Source: JAFDWI01 sp964544305 (lineage in GTDB: Bacteria > Actinomycetota > Acidimicrobiia > Acidimicrobiales > Iamiaceae). Taken from it: a stretch of DNA of 35,598 bases. Positions 25,420 through 33,282 of this stretch are shown in pieces. The stretch covers positions 1-35,598 of the forward strand of contig CAZJAZ010000028.1 in assembly GCA_964544305.1 (NCBI GenBank), written 5' to 3'. Positions within the stretch are counted from its first letter, which is position 1. Every line of letters begins with the position of its first letter. The notes under the pieces are model-generated. The model was given only the letters and a program-made list of their open reading frames with translations. It was not told where the DNA came from and ran no database searches. Made by a program: the position numbers and the translations under genes.

Positions 25420-26628
25420 CTAGCAACGACCGCCGATTGCCCGCCCACCAACACCAATACTCGTCGAGTTCGTGACCGTCACAAGGGCGACGAGATAGGG
25501 CGTTTGTTCAGGAATCGTCACCGTCTTTTGTTCACCAGAAGGACCACTCCACGTTGCCAACGTGTGACCCGCGGCATCCTTGAGCACGACGCTGGCAGGC
25601 GACGGGGTAAAGGTAACGGTCACTTTGGCAAAGTTGCAGAAGTTCCCACCATTGTCGGCTCGAATTTGAACCGGCTGGCTCAGCGAGTTCGTCGGCTGAG
25701 GAATGGTGACGATCGGACCACCCGGAGAGGTGGCAGGTGGCGCCGTAACCGGCGGTGCAGTAACCGGCGGTAGCGTCGTCGGCGGCAGTGTCGTCGGCGG
25801 CAGTGTTGTCGTCGTTGTGGTCGTGGTGGTCGTCGACGTGGTGGTTGAGGTTGTGGTCGTCGTGCGATCGGGCTGGACTGTGGCCGTCAGTGACGGATCA
25901 GAACCACCGCGACCAGCAATGAACAAGCCAAGACCAACGATCAGACCGATAACGACCGCGCCAATTGCGCCCCACACCAACCAACGTGAGCCGGCACTGT
26001 CGGTCTCGGCTGTCGGTTCAGAGCCCGGAGGTGGCGGGAGGGCGTCCTCAGGAGTGGTGACAACGTCGGGGGCTCCCATTGAAATCGGGCGGGCCTCGGT
26101 GATCTTTGCGTCGGCGATCTCTGCTGCGATCCGCGCATCTGGTGGGAGCCCAGCTTTCGCATCGGTCGCCGCTTTGGCGACATCCGGATCAGGATTATCT
26201 ATGAGACGATCGAGAACGTCGACACCAACCCCGGCGTTAAACGCCAAGATGGTCAATGTCATGGCATCGTTCGTGCTACACAGTTCCCACGCATGCTCCG
26301 CCCCTGCTGGCGTCCCAGCCAACGCTCGCCACACCTCAGGAGCGGGCTCGCGATCTGGATCAGCAAGCCGTGCAATGGTGCCTGCATCAAGATCGCTTCG
26401 GGTAGCGATTTGGGCACGCACATGCGGATCAGGATCGTCAACGAGTCGTTGCACAACGCCGAGGGGCAGACTGTCGAGCGTGGCAAGTGCCCGTCGACGC
26501 CGAGGGTCTGCTTCTTCAAGCAGCTTGGTCAAACACGATCCACAGATGGGGAGCTTGCCGGTAATCGAATTCGGGCAGCGCTCGTTGCCATAGGCCACGA
26601 TGCAACGGGGTGCGTCGGTGGTACTCAT
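25420..26628 (-). CDS. Transmembrane protein: four-Cys motif, LRV-like repeats, Thr-rich stalk, outer beta domain
   Basis: The 402-residue product runs inside to outside. Residues 9-32 hold four Cys (C9, C18, C29, C32) in a zinc-ribbon or Fe-S-like arrangement. Residues about 53-155 contain repeats of the leucine-rich-variant type (VVQRLVDDPDPHVRAQIA and VLDRLIDNPDPDVAKAA). A membrane helix spans about 217-239. A Thr/Pro stalk (255-300) leads to a small beta domain (about 315-402) with Cys 331 and Cys 402. LRV proteins of Azotobacter have an N-terminal 4Fe-4S cluster, which makes a metal site here plausible. It lies 54 bp downstream of the LPXTG gene, in the same direction. The function is unknown. 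Confidence 0.85.
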   Translation of the reverse strand: MSTTDAPRCIVAYGNERCPNSITGKLPICGSCLTKLLEEADPRRRRALATLDSLPLGVVQRLVDDPDPHVRAQIATRSDLDAGTIARLADPDREPAPEVWRALAGTPAGAEHAWELCSTNDAMTLTILAFNAGVGVDVLDRLIDNPDPDVAKAATDAKAGLPPDARIAAEIADAKITEARPISMGAPDVVTTPEDALPPPPGSEPTAETDSAGSRWLVWGAIGAVVIGLIVGLGLFIAGRGGSDPSLTATVQPDRTTTTTSTTTSTTTTTTTTTTLPPTTLPPTTLPPVTAPPVTAPPATSPGGPIVTIPQPTNSLSQPVQIRADNGGNFCNFAKVTVTFTPSPASVVLKDAAGHTLATWSGPSGEQKTVTIPEQTPYLVALVTVTNSTSIGVGGRAIGGRC

Positions 26629-26682
26629 GGATTTGCTCGGCGTATGGTTGATGCCACCATTGACTGAGATGGTACGCCACGA

Positions 26683-28854
26683 TCAATGTGGCGCGTGGTA
26701 TCTGCGACGGCGAGTGGCCACGATCAATGCCCCGGCTGCGGTGAGAACAAGCCCGATTTCGCCAATTGTTCGAGTCTTGGCGCCCGTCGCGGGGAGTTGC
26801 ACAGACGGAGGTGGTGACTGCGACACACCAGGTGGCGAGACGATTGTCGTGGTGCTCGAAGTTGTTGGCGGCACCGATGTTGTCGGCGTCGGTAGTGATG
26901 TGGAAGTCGGGGGAATGAGAACGACGGTCGTTGGAGGTGGCTGCACCCGCTCGGTTGGCGGCACCGTCGTGGACGGTGTTGGCATCGAAGTCGTTGGAGG
27001 TGGCGTCGTTGTGGTCGTCGGTGGTGGTACGAGCTGTGAGGTTTCCGATTGGTCACCGCACGTACCGCTGAATGCACCAACGTCCACAACGTTGAGCGTG
27101 GCAACATATCCGAAACGTCCCGGAGTACGAGGCGTGAATGACGACGAGTCGAACGTGACTGACCCAATGATTTCTTTGGTTTCTTCCCACACCAAATGGT
27201 TGGCGTCACAGGTCAGCGTTTCATGCGAGTCAGCCGGGCCAAAGAGCGCAACGTGGACGGTGGCATGCTCGTTCGGTCCGAGACCGGTCACGGTCACTCG
27301 ATCGTGCAGTGCAGTCCCAACTTGCGCGAACTGGTTCGTGTGGCCGCTCGCAGATTGATCAAACGTCGCTTGTGTCGAAATGCGCGGGATTCGATGGTCG
27401 ACAAATTTGACGTCGCTGGTTTGATTCCAAGGCAGGCTCACAATTTGTGTCGGATCTTTGGGAAGGAGGTAGCCGACGGGTGCATGTGTTTCGGTGACCT
27501 GATAATTTCCGGCCATCTGGTCATCGAGTGTGATGGGTTCTCTCGTTGTGACGTATGTGCCAATGACTGTTTCGAATGACCCATTGGCGTCACTGTCCCG
27601 AGCGACCAGCAATGTTGCACCCGCCACGGGCTCTTTAGTGATCGCGTCAATCTTTTGGAGTCGCAGCGTGGCGTCGTGGCGTACGGCATCAACGAGTTGC
27701 AATGTGGTTGTGGCGTCTGCCCGTACGGTGACGCGATGCGGCGTCGGATCAATGTCGACGCCGGGTGGGGCGGTCTTCTCGGTGATGAGATAGTCGCCGA
27801 TAGGAAGCGTGAGAGCATTTGACGTGCCTTGCGCCCCGATTGTGAGCGTGCCAAGCGTTGCGGTGTGTCCTGGCGCGGTTACGGCAAAAGTCGCGCCGAT
27901 CGCCTGCTGATAGCTCGGGTTTGTCGTGGCTTTATGCACCTGAGCGCTCCCGGTTGGAAGGCTTGCTTGGGCGTGTGCACGGTAGTCAACTTCTGATGAG
28001 GTCACGATCTGTTGAGGGATCGTACCGTGTGGATAGTTCGGGCCCTTCCACACTTGGTAGTAGCCCGGCCCTTTTGCTGCAACATCAACCGTGATCGGCG
28101 CAAAAGGATCATGTTGGCGCCACGTGGTTTGTACACCGCCTTGCGAATCGGTGGTGAAGACATGCGCGGTGCCTGGTGCTGAAGTGATGTTTCCAGGAAC
28201 AACACTGATCTGATGATTCCCAACGGGTTGGCCCGCGGATGTCGTCACCCGAATTCGCACGTTCCAGTTCAAGCCGGACGTTCTTGTCAATGTCGCGGAA
28301 ATGCGCCACGGATTCCGGTTTGGGTCCGCGACCAAACTCGCATGCTGCCACGCGTCATTGGTGATGGCGAGCGCGGTCTGTTTCACAATGGGCGACGAGA
28401 TCGTCATAGCACCAACGTTTGGATTGGCATTGTCATCACCGGAAAGACCATGGACGACGACCGCGAGTCCGGCTGCCGTCGTGCTGTCCAACGTGTGCGA
28501 ATATGCCCACAGCGCATAGCTCAACGCATGGCGTTGGACGATAGGTACGCCGCGCGATGCGGGAAGATCACTCGCAGGGACGTTGCCTGTTGCGCGAGGA
28601 AACCCGCGAGCGGTTTCAATGCAAAAGGCAATACCCGCATTTGTTTCATAACCACCAAGCCATTGGTGCGTAAACCCGTTGGTTGTGACGTTGGGTAAGC
28701 CAACCCCGTATGCGGCGTCAGCGGAAGCGACACCGGATCCCCGGAAGAGCGCGATGCAAATGAGTATCCCTATTGCAACACCGACGATGCCAAGGCGCTG
28801 TCGATATTTGCGAGGAAAACCTGGACGGGGGATGGGCATGCCGGTCATCGTCAT
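26683..28854 (-). CDS. LPXTG-anchored surface protein with SpaA/Cna-B-like domains
   Basis: The 723-residue protein has a membrane-spanning signal (about 20-46), an N-terminal domain with FCIETARGF (C78) and LSYALWAYSHTLDSTTAAGL, resembling Gram-positive thioester adhesin domains, then two prealbumin-like SpaA/Cna-B domains (about 300-388 and 395-485; each ends in a TE-x-AP-type motif, as in YQVTETHAPVGY), a beta domain with two Cys (490-608), a Pro/Thr stalk (610-685), sortase motif LPATG (687-691), a membrane helix and RRRR. It should be linked to peptidoglycan by a sortase; none is in the window. AAGGAG precedes ATG 28854. An adhesin role is inferred. Confidence 0.9.
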   Translation of the reverse strand: MTMTGMPIPRPGFPRKYRQRLGIVGVAIGILICIALFRGSGVASADAAYGVGLPNVTTNGFTHQWLGGYETNAGIAFCIETARGFPRATGNVPASDLPASRGVPIVQRHALSYALWAYSHTLDSTTAAGLAVVVHGLSGDDNANPNVGAMTISSPIVKQTALAITNDAWQHASLVADPNRNPWRISATLTRTSGLNWNVRIRVTTSAGQPVGNHQISVVPGNITSAPGTAHVFTTDSQGGVQTTWRQHDPFAPITVDVAAKGPGYYQVWKGPNYPHGTIPQQIVTSSEVDYRAHAQASLPTGSAQVHKATTNPSYQQAIGATFAVTAPGHTATLGTLTIGAQGTSNALTLPIGDYLITEKTAPPGVDIDPTPHRVTVRADATTTLQLVDAVRHDATLRLQKIDAITKEPVAGATLLVARDSDANGSFETVIGTYVTTREPITLDDQMAGNYQVTETHAPVGYLLPKDPTQIVSLPWNQTSDVKFVDHRIPRISTQATFDQSASGHTNQFAQVGTALHDRVTVTGLGPNEHATVHVALFGPADSHETLTCDANHLVWEETKEIIGSVTFDSSSFTPRTPGRFGYVATLNVVDVGAFSGTCGDQSETSQLVPPPTTTTTPPPTTSMPTPSTTVPPTERVQPPPTTVVLIPPTSTSLPTPTTSVPPTTSSTTTIVSPPGVSQSPPPSVQLPATGAKTRTIGEIGLVLTAAGALIVATRRRRYHAPH

Positions 28855-28922
28855 GGCGAAACTCCTTGGGTTGGATTCGCCTTTTCAGTACCCCGATCGG
28901 ACGGCCTTCAAACACCAACGTG

Positions 28923-28975
28923 CGGTACTTGTCGTAGAACGCGCTGCATAGCAGCGCGTTCTACGACAAGTACCG
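28923..28975. repeat. Palindromic intergenic repeat, copy 1
   Basis: A perfect inverted repeat: 25-base arms (28923-28947 and 28951-28975) around the loop ATA. The outer arm begins CGGTACTTGTCG and the inner part ends AACGCGCTGC. It lies between the divergent LPXTG and MDR genes, so it is not an ordinary terminator. Copies 2 (30119-30175) and 3 (33283-33347) share the scaffold CGGWACTTGYCG ... AACGCG and the loop core CATARC. Confidence 0.9.
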
Positions 28976-29022
28976 GTTGGCTTGACAGCCAACCGTTCGC
29001 TGCGCGCGCATTCAAGCGCGCA
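28974..29022. repeat. Two further stem-loops next to repeat copy 1
   Basis: CGGTTGGCT (28974-28982) and AGCCAACCG (28987-28995) form a perfect 9-bp stem with the loop TGAC; its first two bases belong to copy 1, so the structures compete slightly. TGCGCGC (29001-29007) and GCGCGCA (29016-29022) form a second 7-bp stem. Together with copy 1 this is a run of three hairpins in the divergent spacer 28855-29126. No promoter is convincing here. Confidence 0.6.
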
Positions 29023-29126
29023 TCGTGACATTCGACCGTGAGGACTTTTGTCCCATAGCAATCAGCCGTCACAGGTCGTACATTGTCGCGGTGACCTCCT
29101 GACCCAGTTGAAAGCGGGGCGAAGCG

Positions 29127-30095
29127 TTGAAAGCAGCGGTGTACAGCGAAACGGGATCTCCAGACGTTTTCGAATACGTCGAAGTCGCAGATCCGGTTCC
29201 CGGGCCGGGCACATTGTTGGTCCGAAACGAAGCAATCAGCATTGAGGGCGGTGACGTGCTTCACCGCGCGGGCGGCGAACTCGCGCACGTCCCCCATATC
29301 GTTGGCTATGCGTCAGCGGGCATCGTTGAAGGAGTAGGCGAAGGCGTTACCAAATTCGCGGTCGGTGATCGGGTAAGCGTGATCGGCCTGGACGGCTCAC
29401 ACGCGGATTTGCGTGTTGTGCCTGAAACGTTCGCGTGGCGTGTGCCAAAGGCACTCGACATGTGCAAAGCGGCGTGTGTGCCGATTGCATTTGGCACGGC
29501 GGCCGACGCTCTTTTTGAGTTCGGTCGCATGCGCCCTGGCGAGACGGTTTTCATCCAAGGTGGCTCTGGGGGTGTGGGTGTTGCGGCGGTCCAGATTGCT
29601 CACCGCGCCGGGGCACGAGTGATTACCTCGGCTTCCACCGACGCGAAGCGCTCTCGTTTGCAAGGGCTCGGCGCAGATGTTGTCATCGACTCAACCTCAC
29701 AAACGATGCATGACGAGGTGCGAGCGGCGGCCGGGGGTCGAGGTGTTGATCTGGTGCTTGACAACGTCGGCGGTGCGGCCCTGGCATCGGCAATTCGAAT
29801 TTTGGCACCGCGGGGTCGGTTGGTGTCGGTGGGTGAGGTGAGTCGTGAAACGACCACGCATGTTGACGTGAGCGTGTTGCGTGAACGCAATTTGAGCGTG
29901 ATTGGCTACTACATGGCGATCGAAATGCTCCTGGGCGACCGAGTCCGAGATGTTGTCGCCGATCTGTTGTGCCAAGTGTCCACGGGCGATTTGGAGGTGG
30001 TCGTGGATCGCACATTCGCGCTGAGTGATGCGGCAGCAGCACACGAGCACATTGAGTCTCGCCGTGCGCTGGGTCGCGTCGTTCTCATCCCATAA
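29127..30095 (+). CDS. Zinc-free MDR family quinone/NADPH oxidoreductase
   Basis: The 322-residue protein begins MKAAVYSETGSPDVFEYVEV and has the quinone-oxidoreductase (QOR) architecture: a GroES-like half, then a Rossmann fold with IQGGSGGVGVAAVQIAHRAGA (NADPH binding, AxxGxxG-like) and VDLVLDNVGG. Cysteine zinc ligands of alcohol dehydrogenases are missing, so it is a QOR/crotonyl-reductase type. The start is TTG 29127 after GGGGCGAAGCG. The promoter is not obvious; the spacer upstream contains the palindromic repeat copy 1. Confidence 0.9.
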   Translation: MKAAVYSETGSPDVFEYVEVADPVPGPGTLLVRNEAISIEGGDVLHRAGGELAHVPHIVGYASAGIVEGVGEGVTKFAVGDRVSVIGLDGSHADLRVVPETFAWRVPKALDMCKAACVPIAFGTAADALFEFGRMRPGETVFIQGGSGGVGVAAVQIAHRAGARVITSASTDAKRSRLQGLGADVVIDSTSQTMHDEVRAAAGGRGVDLVLDNVGGAALASAIRILAPRGRLVSVGEVSRETTTHVDVSVLRERNLSVIGYYMAIEMLLGDRVRDVVADLLCQVSTGDLEVVVDRTFALSDAAAAHEHIESRRALGRVVLIP

Positions 30096-30118
30096 TCCCT
30101 GACAATGGTTGGCTCAGA

Positions 30119-30175
30119 GCGGAACTTGTCGCTTCAACGCGTCACATAGCAGCGCGTTGAAGCGACAAGTTCCGC
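30119..30175. repeat. Palindromic intergenic repeat, copy 2
   Basis: Arms of 23 bases (30119-30141 and 30153-30175) are exactly complementary, around an 11-base loop containing ACATAGCAG. The left arm begins GCGGAACTTGTCG and continues CTTCAACGCG. CTTTTC follows the right arm, and pairing can be extended by one A-T pair. It sits between the convergent MDR and leuA genes and probably serves as a terminator for the MDR gene, perhaps bidirectionally. Copies 1 and 3 share the scaffold. Confidence 0.9.
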
Positions 30176-30191
30176 TTTTCGAGACGGGCCG

Positions 30192-31907
30192 TTACGACGC
30201 GGAGCGGGCGCGTTCTGCCGCTCCAAGGACTGCCTTGAGTGACGCGGTGGAAATATTCGGATTGACCCCGATGCCCCACCGGACAACGCCGTGTGCGTCT
30301 TCGGTTTCGACATAGGCAACGGCGGTTGCGTCCGACCCGGTGCCCATGGCGTGCTCGGAATAATCAACCACGTCAAGGCGAATATCTGCACCGTTGGCGA
30401 GCGCATCAACAAAGGCCGCGATCGGGCCGTTACCTTCGCCCGTCACCGTGACGGCTTCGCCATCGATGACAAGCTGCGCCGTAATCGACGTGTTGTCGTG
30501 CGCGTCGTTGGTCACCTCATGGCTCCGCAAAACCAAGGACGGTTCGGTCGGCAAATAGAGGGTATTAAACGTGTCCCACAGGGCGGTCGGCGAAATCTCG
30601 GTGCCGGTATCTTCGGTGATCGTCTGGATCTGTTTCGAGAACTCGATCTGTAACCGGCGGGGCAGGCTGAAACCATGTTCGGCTTCCATGATGTACGCCA
30701 CACCGCCTTTGCCCGACTGGCTATTCACGCGGATCACCGCCTGGTAGTCACGACCCACATGTGCCGGGTCGATCGGCAAATACGGAACCTCCCAACGCTC
30801 ATAGTCCTGGCCTCGACCGGCCGCCTCCGATTCGGCGTACAGCGCCGCAAAGCCTTTCTTGATGGCATCTTGGTGCGAGCCAGAAAACGCGGTGTACACG
30901 AGATCGCCGCCATACGGGTGGCGCTCGTGAACAGGCAGACGGTTGCAATACTCAACCGTGCGCCGGATCGCATCAATGTCAGAAATATCAACGTTGGGGT
31001 CAATGCCCTGGCTAAACAAGTTCAAGGCCAACGTAACGAGATCAACGTTGCCGGTTCGTTCTCCGTTGCCAAACAAACAGCCCTCAACTCGATCCGCTCC
31101 AGCGAGCACACCCAATTCAGCGGCCGCCACGGCGCAGCCCCGGTCGTTGTGCGGGTGCAGCGACAACACAATCGAGTCACGATTGTTGACGTGGCGCAAG
31201 AACCATTCAATCGTGTCGGCGTACAGGTTTGGGGTGTACATCTCGACGGTAGCCGGCAGGTTCATAATCAACTTGCGTGTTGAAGATGGTTCAATCACCT
31301 CGGCAACCGCATTGCAGATTTCAACCGCATATTCGATCTCGGTTCCCGTATAGGACTCGGGGGAGTACTCGTAGCGCACCATTGTTTCGGGCACGGTTTC
31401 TTCGAGCTTGCGGCACAACTTGGCGGCGTTGACTGCGATCTCGGTAATGCCGGCTTTGTCGAGGCCAAACACCACTCGGCGTTGCAATGTCGATGTTGAG
31501 TTATAAAAGTGGACGATTGCTTGTTTCGCGCCCGCGATTGATTCATAGGTGCGTGCGATCAGGTCATCACGGCATTGGGTGAGGACTTGAATGGTGACGT
31601 TCTCGGGGATCAGATCGTCATCGATCAGCTGGCGGACAAAATCAAAATCGGTTTGGCTGGCAGACGGAAAACCGACCTCGATCTCGGTGTAACCCATGGC
31701 CACGAGCGTGTTGAACATGCGCAACTTGCGCTCGGGCCCCATCGGATCAATCAACGCCTGATTTCCGTCTCGCAGATCGACCGCGCACCACAACGGTGCG
31801 TGATCTTGGCGTTTGTCAGGCCAGGTACGGTCGCGCAGGTCAAGAGGCACATACGGGGCGTACTTGTGATACGGCATCGTTTTTGGCTGCGCGGGTTGTG
31901 GAGGCAT
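30192..31907 (-). CDS. leuA: 2-isopropylmalate synthase, long (mycobacterial-type) form
   Basis: LeuA condenses acetyl-CoA with 2-oxoisovalerate, the first committed step of leucine synthesis. The 571-residue protein contains WCAVDLRDGNQALIDPM (36-52, metal and catalytic Arg/Asp), the HPHNDRG metal motif and a C-terminal LeuA regulatory domain with DNTSITAQLVIDGEAVTV, where leucine binds for feedback inhibition. ATG 31907 is chosen; ATG 31877 (MPYHKY) is possible. The frame also stays open to 32015, but this crosses the attenuator. Regulation by leader-peptide attenuation is seen just upstream. Confidence 0.97.
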   Translation of the reverse strand: MPPQPAQPKTMPYHKYAPYVPLDLRDRTWPDKRQDHAPLWCAVDLRDGNQALIDPMGPERKLRMFNTLVAMGYTEIEVGFPSASQTDFDFVRQLIDDDLIPENVTIQVLTQCRDDLIARTYESIAGAKQAIVHFYNSTSTLQRRVVFGLDKAGITEIAVNAAKLCRKLEETVPETMVRYEYSPESYTGTEIEYAVEICNAVAEVIEPSSTRKLIMNLPATVEMYTPNLYADTIEWFLRHVNNRDSIVLSLHPHNDRGCAVAAAELGVLAGADRVEGCLFGNGERTGNVDLVTLALNLFSQGIDPNVDISDIDAIRRTVEYCNRLPVHERHPYGGDLVYTAFSGSHQDAIKKGFAALYAESEAAGRGQDYERWEVPYLPIDPAHVGRDYQAVIRVNSQSGKGGVAYIMEAEHGFSLPRRLQIEFSKQIQTITEDTGTEISPTALWDTFNTLYLPTEPSLVLRSHEVTNDAHDNTSITAQLVIDGEAVTVTGEGNGPIAAFVDALANGADIRLDVVDYSEHAMGTGSDATAVAYVETEDAHGVVRWGIGVNPNISTASLKAVLGAAERARSAS

Positions 31908-31959
31908 GGGATGTACTCGGTTCTTGGGTTGGTTGGAATGAACGTTCGCAAACTGTGCT

Positions 31960-32006
31960 GGAAAACGCAAGAAGCTCCCGACCTGGATTCCAGGCACGAG
32001 AGCTTC
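31960..32006 (-). terminator. leuA attenuator terminator hairpin
   Basis: On the minus strand GAAGCTCTC pairs with GGGAGCTTC (one T-G pair), and inside it CCTGG-AAT-CCAGG forms a second helix; TTGCGTTTTCC follows as a T-rich tail. The hairpin lies 53 bases before the leuA start and downstream of the leader peptide, the layout of a transcription attenuator. Confidence 0.75.
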
Positions 32007-32034
32007 GGCGAACACCGGTATGGCGGTGGTCGCC
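32002..32034 (-). promoter_or_regulatory. leuA antiterminator stem
   Basis: On the minus strand GGCGA (plus 32030-32034), starting at the last base of the leader-peptide stop, pairs with TCGCC (plus 32007-32011). The next bases, GAAGC (plus 32002-32006), which are the terminator 5' arm, pair with GCTTC in the Leu codon run. Ribosome stalling at Leu codons could therefore favour the GGCGA-TCGCC stem over the terminator. The pairing was found by eye and its energy was not calculated. Confidence 0.55.
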
Positions 32035-32078
32035 TACATGAGAAGCAGCAGGGTCGAAGAACGCTTCATTGCACCCAT
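32034..32078 (-). CDS. leuA leader peptide with four consecutive Leu codons
   Basis: The 14-residue open frame reads MGAMKRSSTLLLLM and stops with TAG. The run CTG CTG CTT CTC is the leucine sensor; charged tRNA-Leu shortage would stall the ribosome there. It may start at the second ATG (residue 4). Leader peptides with Leu runs before leuA are established in actinobacteria. The terminator and antiterminator lie directly downstream. It is far too short for ordinary gene finders. Confidence 0.75.
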   Translation of the reverse strand: MGAMKRSSTLLLLM

Positions 32079-32106
32079 CGTGCCGCCAATACCGGTCGTT
32101 TGTCAA
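32077..32106 (-). promoter_or_regulatory. Probable leuA promoter
   Basis: On the minus strand TTGACA (plus 32101-32106) is a perfect -35 box, followed 18 bases later by CACGAT (plus 32077-32082), a poor -10 that overlaps the leader start codon at 32078. If real, translation of the leader must start at its second ATG. The -35 lies 13 bases from the assembly gap. Confidence 0.35.
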
Positions 32107-32119
32107 CCCCACGACGTGC

Positions 32120-32219
32120 NNNNNNNNNNNNNNNNNNNNNNNNNNNNNNNNNNNNNNNNNNNNNNNNNNNNNNNNNNNNNNNNNNNNNNNNNNNNNNNNN
32201 NNNNNNNNNNNNNNNNNNN
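32120..32219. other. Assembly gap, 100 N
   Basis: Exactly 100 undetermined bases separate the leuA upstream region from the 3' end of the acyl-ACP desaturase gene. A round number is normally a scaffolding placeholder, so the real distance and any gene there are unknown. Confidence 0.99.
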
Positions 32220-32246
32220 TGTGCGTGAATCGCACTTTTGGAGAAG

Positions 32247-33263
32247 TCAGGCCGCGGCAAGTGCTTTGCGGGCCCGACCGAGCACGACGAGGGTGCGGCG
32301 GTCATTCCCCTCGACGTTCACAAGGTCGCTATCGAAACGCAAAAGTGCAGCTTGGGCGGCACGACCGTGATCGTTGAGCGTGTCGATTTCGGCGATCCGC
32401 CAGTTGTGGGTGCCGTCACCTGAAATCAGTGGTCGCAGCACTTCGGTCGCGACTTTGGTCACCGTGAACGCACCGGTACGTCGGTACGCCATAGTGATCT
32501 CGTCGCCGCCCGGTATGTCGGTTTCCATGCCAGGCATGGCAAAGCCGAGCGCGGAACGGGCAATGCCACACATTTGATGCGAAGCCACCTCAACGTCGCC
32601 ACTGTGCAGCGCGTGACGCACCATGTTGCAATAGAAACGCTCATGGCGCTCTTCGTCAGCAATGATGCGAGACAACAATCGGCGTCCATCTTTTTCGTCT
32701 TCGGGAAGACGATTCTTGACCTCACGGTGCGTCACACGAGTGGCTGGTTCTTGAAAAGCCGGGTAGGCCAAGGCCATCGCCGCATCATCAAAATGCAAAC
32801 TCAAACCGGCACGCAAATAGCCCGAAACCGTGTCATGCAAGCGCTGCATGCCCGCAATGCCCTGATCGCCAGCACCGAAAAGGCCCGCGACTTTGGCCCA
32901 CTCTTGCATGGCCGCGCCGTGAGGTTCTTCTTCAGCCACCCACCGGTCTTTCCACACTTTGAAAACCGCATTGGACTGCAAGCGCTCAGAGAGAACTCGG
33001 TCGTACTCGGCGTGACCTTTTTCGACCGCCAAGTTACCCAAGAAAATCGCTTGCGTTTCAGGCGACACATCAAGTGCCGGGGCGTTCACCCGTTCGGCGA
33101 CCGCTTCACGCGACAAAATGTCATGAAAGTTCCAGTCGCGGCGCTGCTCTAAATGCCGATCGATTTCTTGTTGAGCAGCCGCCTCAAGAGCCGTGAGGAA
33201 TGCCGCGTCGAAGTCCGTGTTGGCCGCAATGTCCACGCTTGTCACGCCCCTATCGTCCCACAT
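32247..33263 (-). CDS. Acyl-ACP desaturase (ferritin-like di-iron)
   Basis: The 338-residue soluble enzyme introduces a double bond into acyl chains bound to ACP, using a carboxylate-bridged di-iron centre and ferredoxin-type electrons. Iron ligands are visible as E81-K-G-H84, E112-E-P-H115 and D203-E-E-R-H207; the second helix pair is typical of the FA_desaturase_2 family (DesA1/DesA2-like). AGGA lies seven bases before ATG 33263; GTG 33245 is an alternative that would leave 38 bases to the palindromic repeat. Its 3' end is close to the scaffold gap. Confidence 0.9.
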   Translation of the reverse strand: MWDDRGVTSVDIAANTDFDAAFLTALEAAAQQEIDRHLEQRRDWNFHDILSREAVAERVNAPALDVSPETQAIFLGNLAVEKGHAEYDRVLSERLQSNAVFKVWKDRWVAEEEPHGAAMQEWAKVAGLFGAGDQGIAGMQRLHDTVSGYLRAGLSLHFDDAAMALAYPAFQEPATRVTHREVKNRLPEDEKDGRRLLSRIIADEERHERFYCNMVRHALHSGDVEVASHQMCGIARSALGFAMPGMETDIPGGDEITMAYRRTGAFTVTKVATEVLRPLISGDGTHNWRIAEIDTLNDHGRAAQAALLRFDSDLVNVEGNDRRTLVVLGRARKALAAA

Positions 33264-33282
33264 CGGTCAGTCCTGTGTGGCA

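Noticed and set aside
25703..27358. Plus-strand open frames rich in Val and Gly (25703-26593 and 26600-27358)
   Set aside because: Poly-Val arises from reading Thr/Pro stalk codons on the opposite strand; the minus-strand genes have signal, membrane and sortase features.
31908..32015. Longer LeuA starting at 32015
   Set aside because: These codons coincide with the attenuator hairpin and show no similarity to LeuA N-termini.
32020..32377. Open frames crossing the N block
   Set aside because: They contain only X residues across 100 undetermined bases and cannot be supported.
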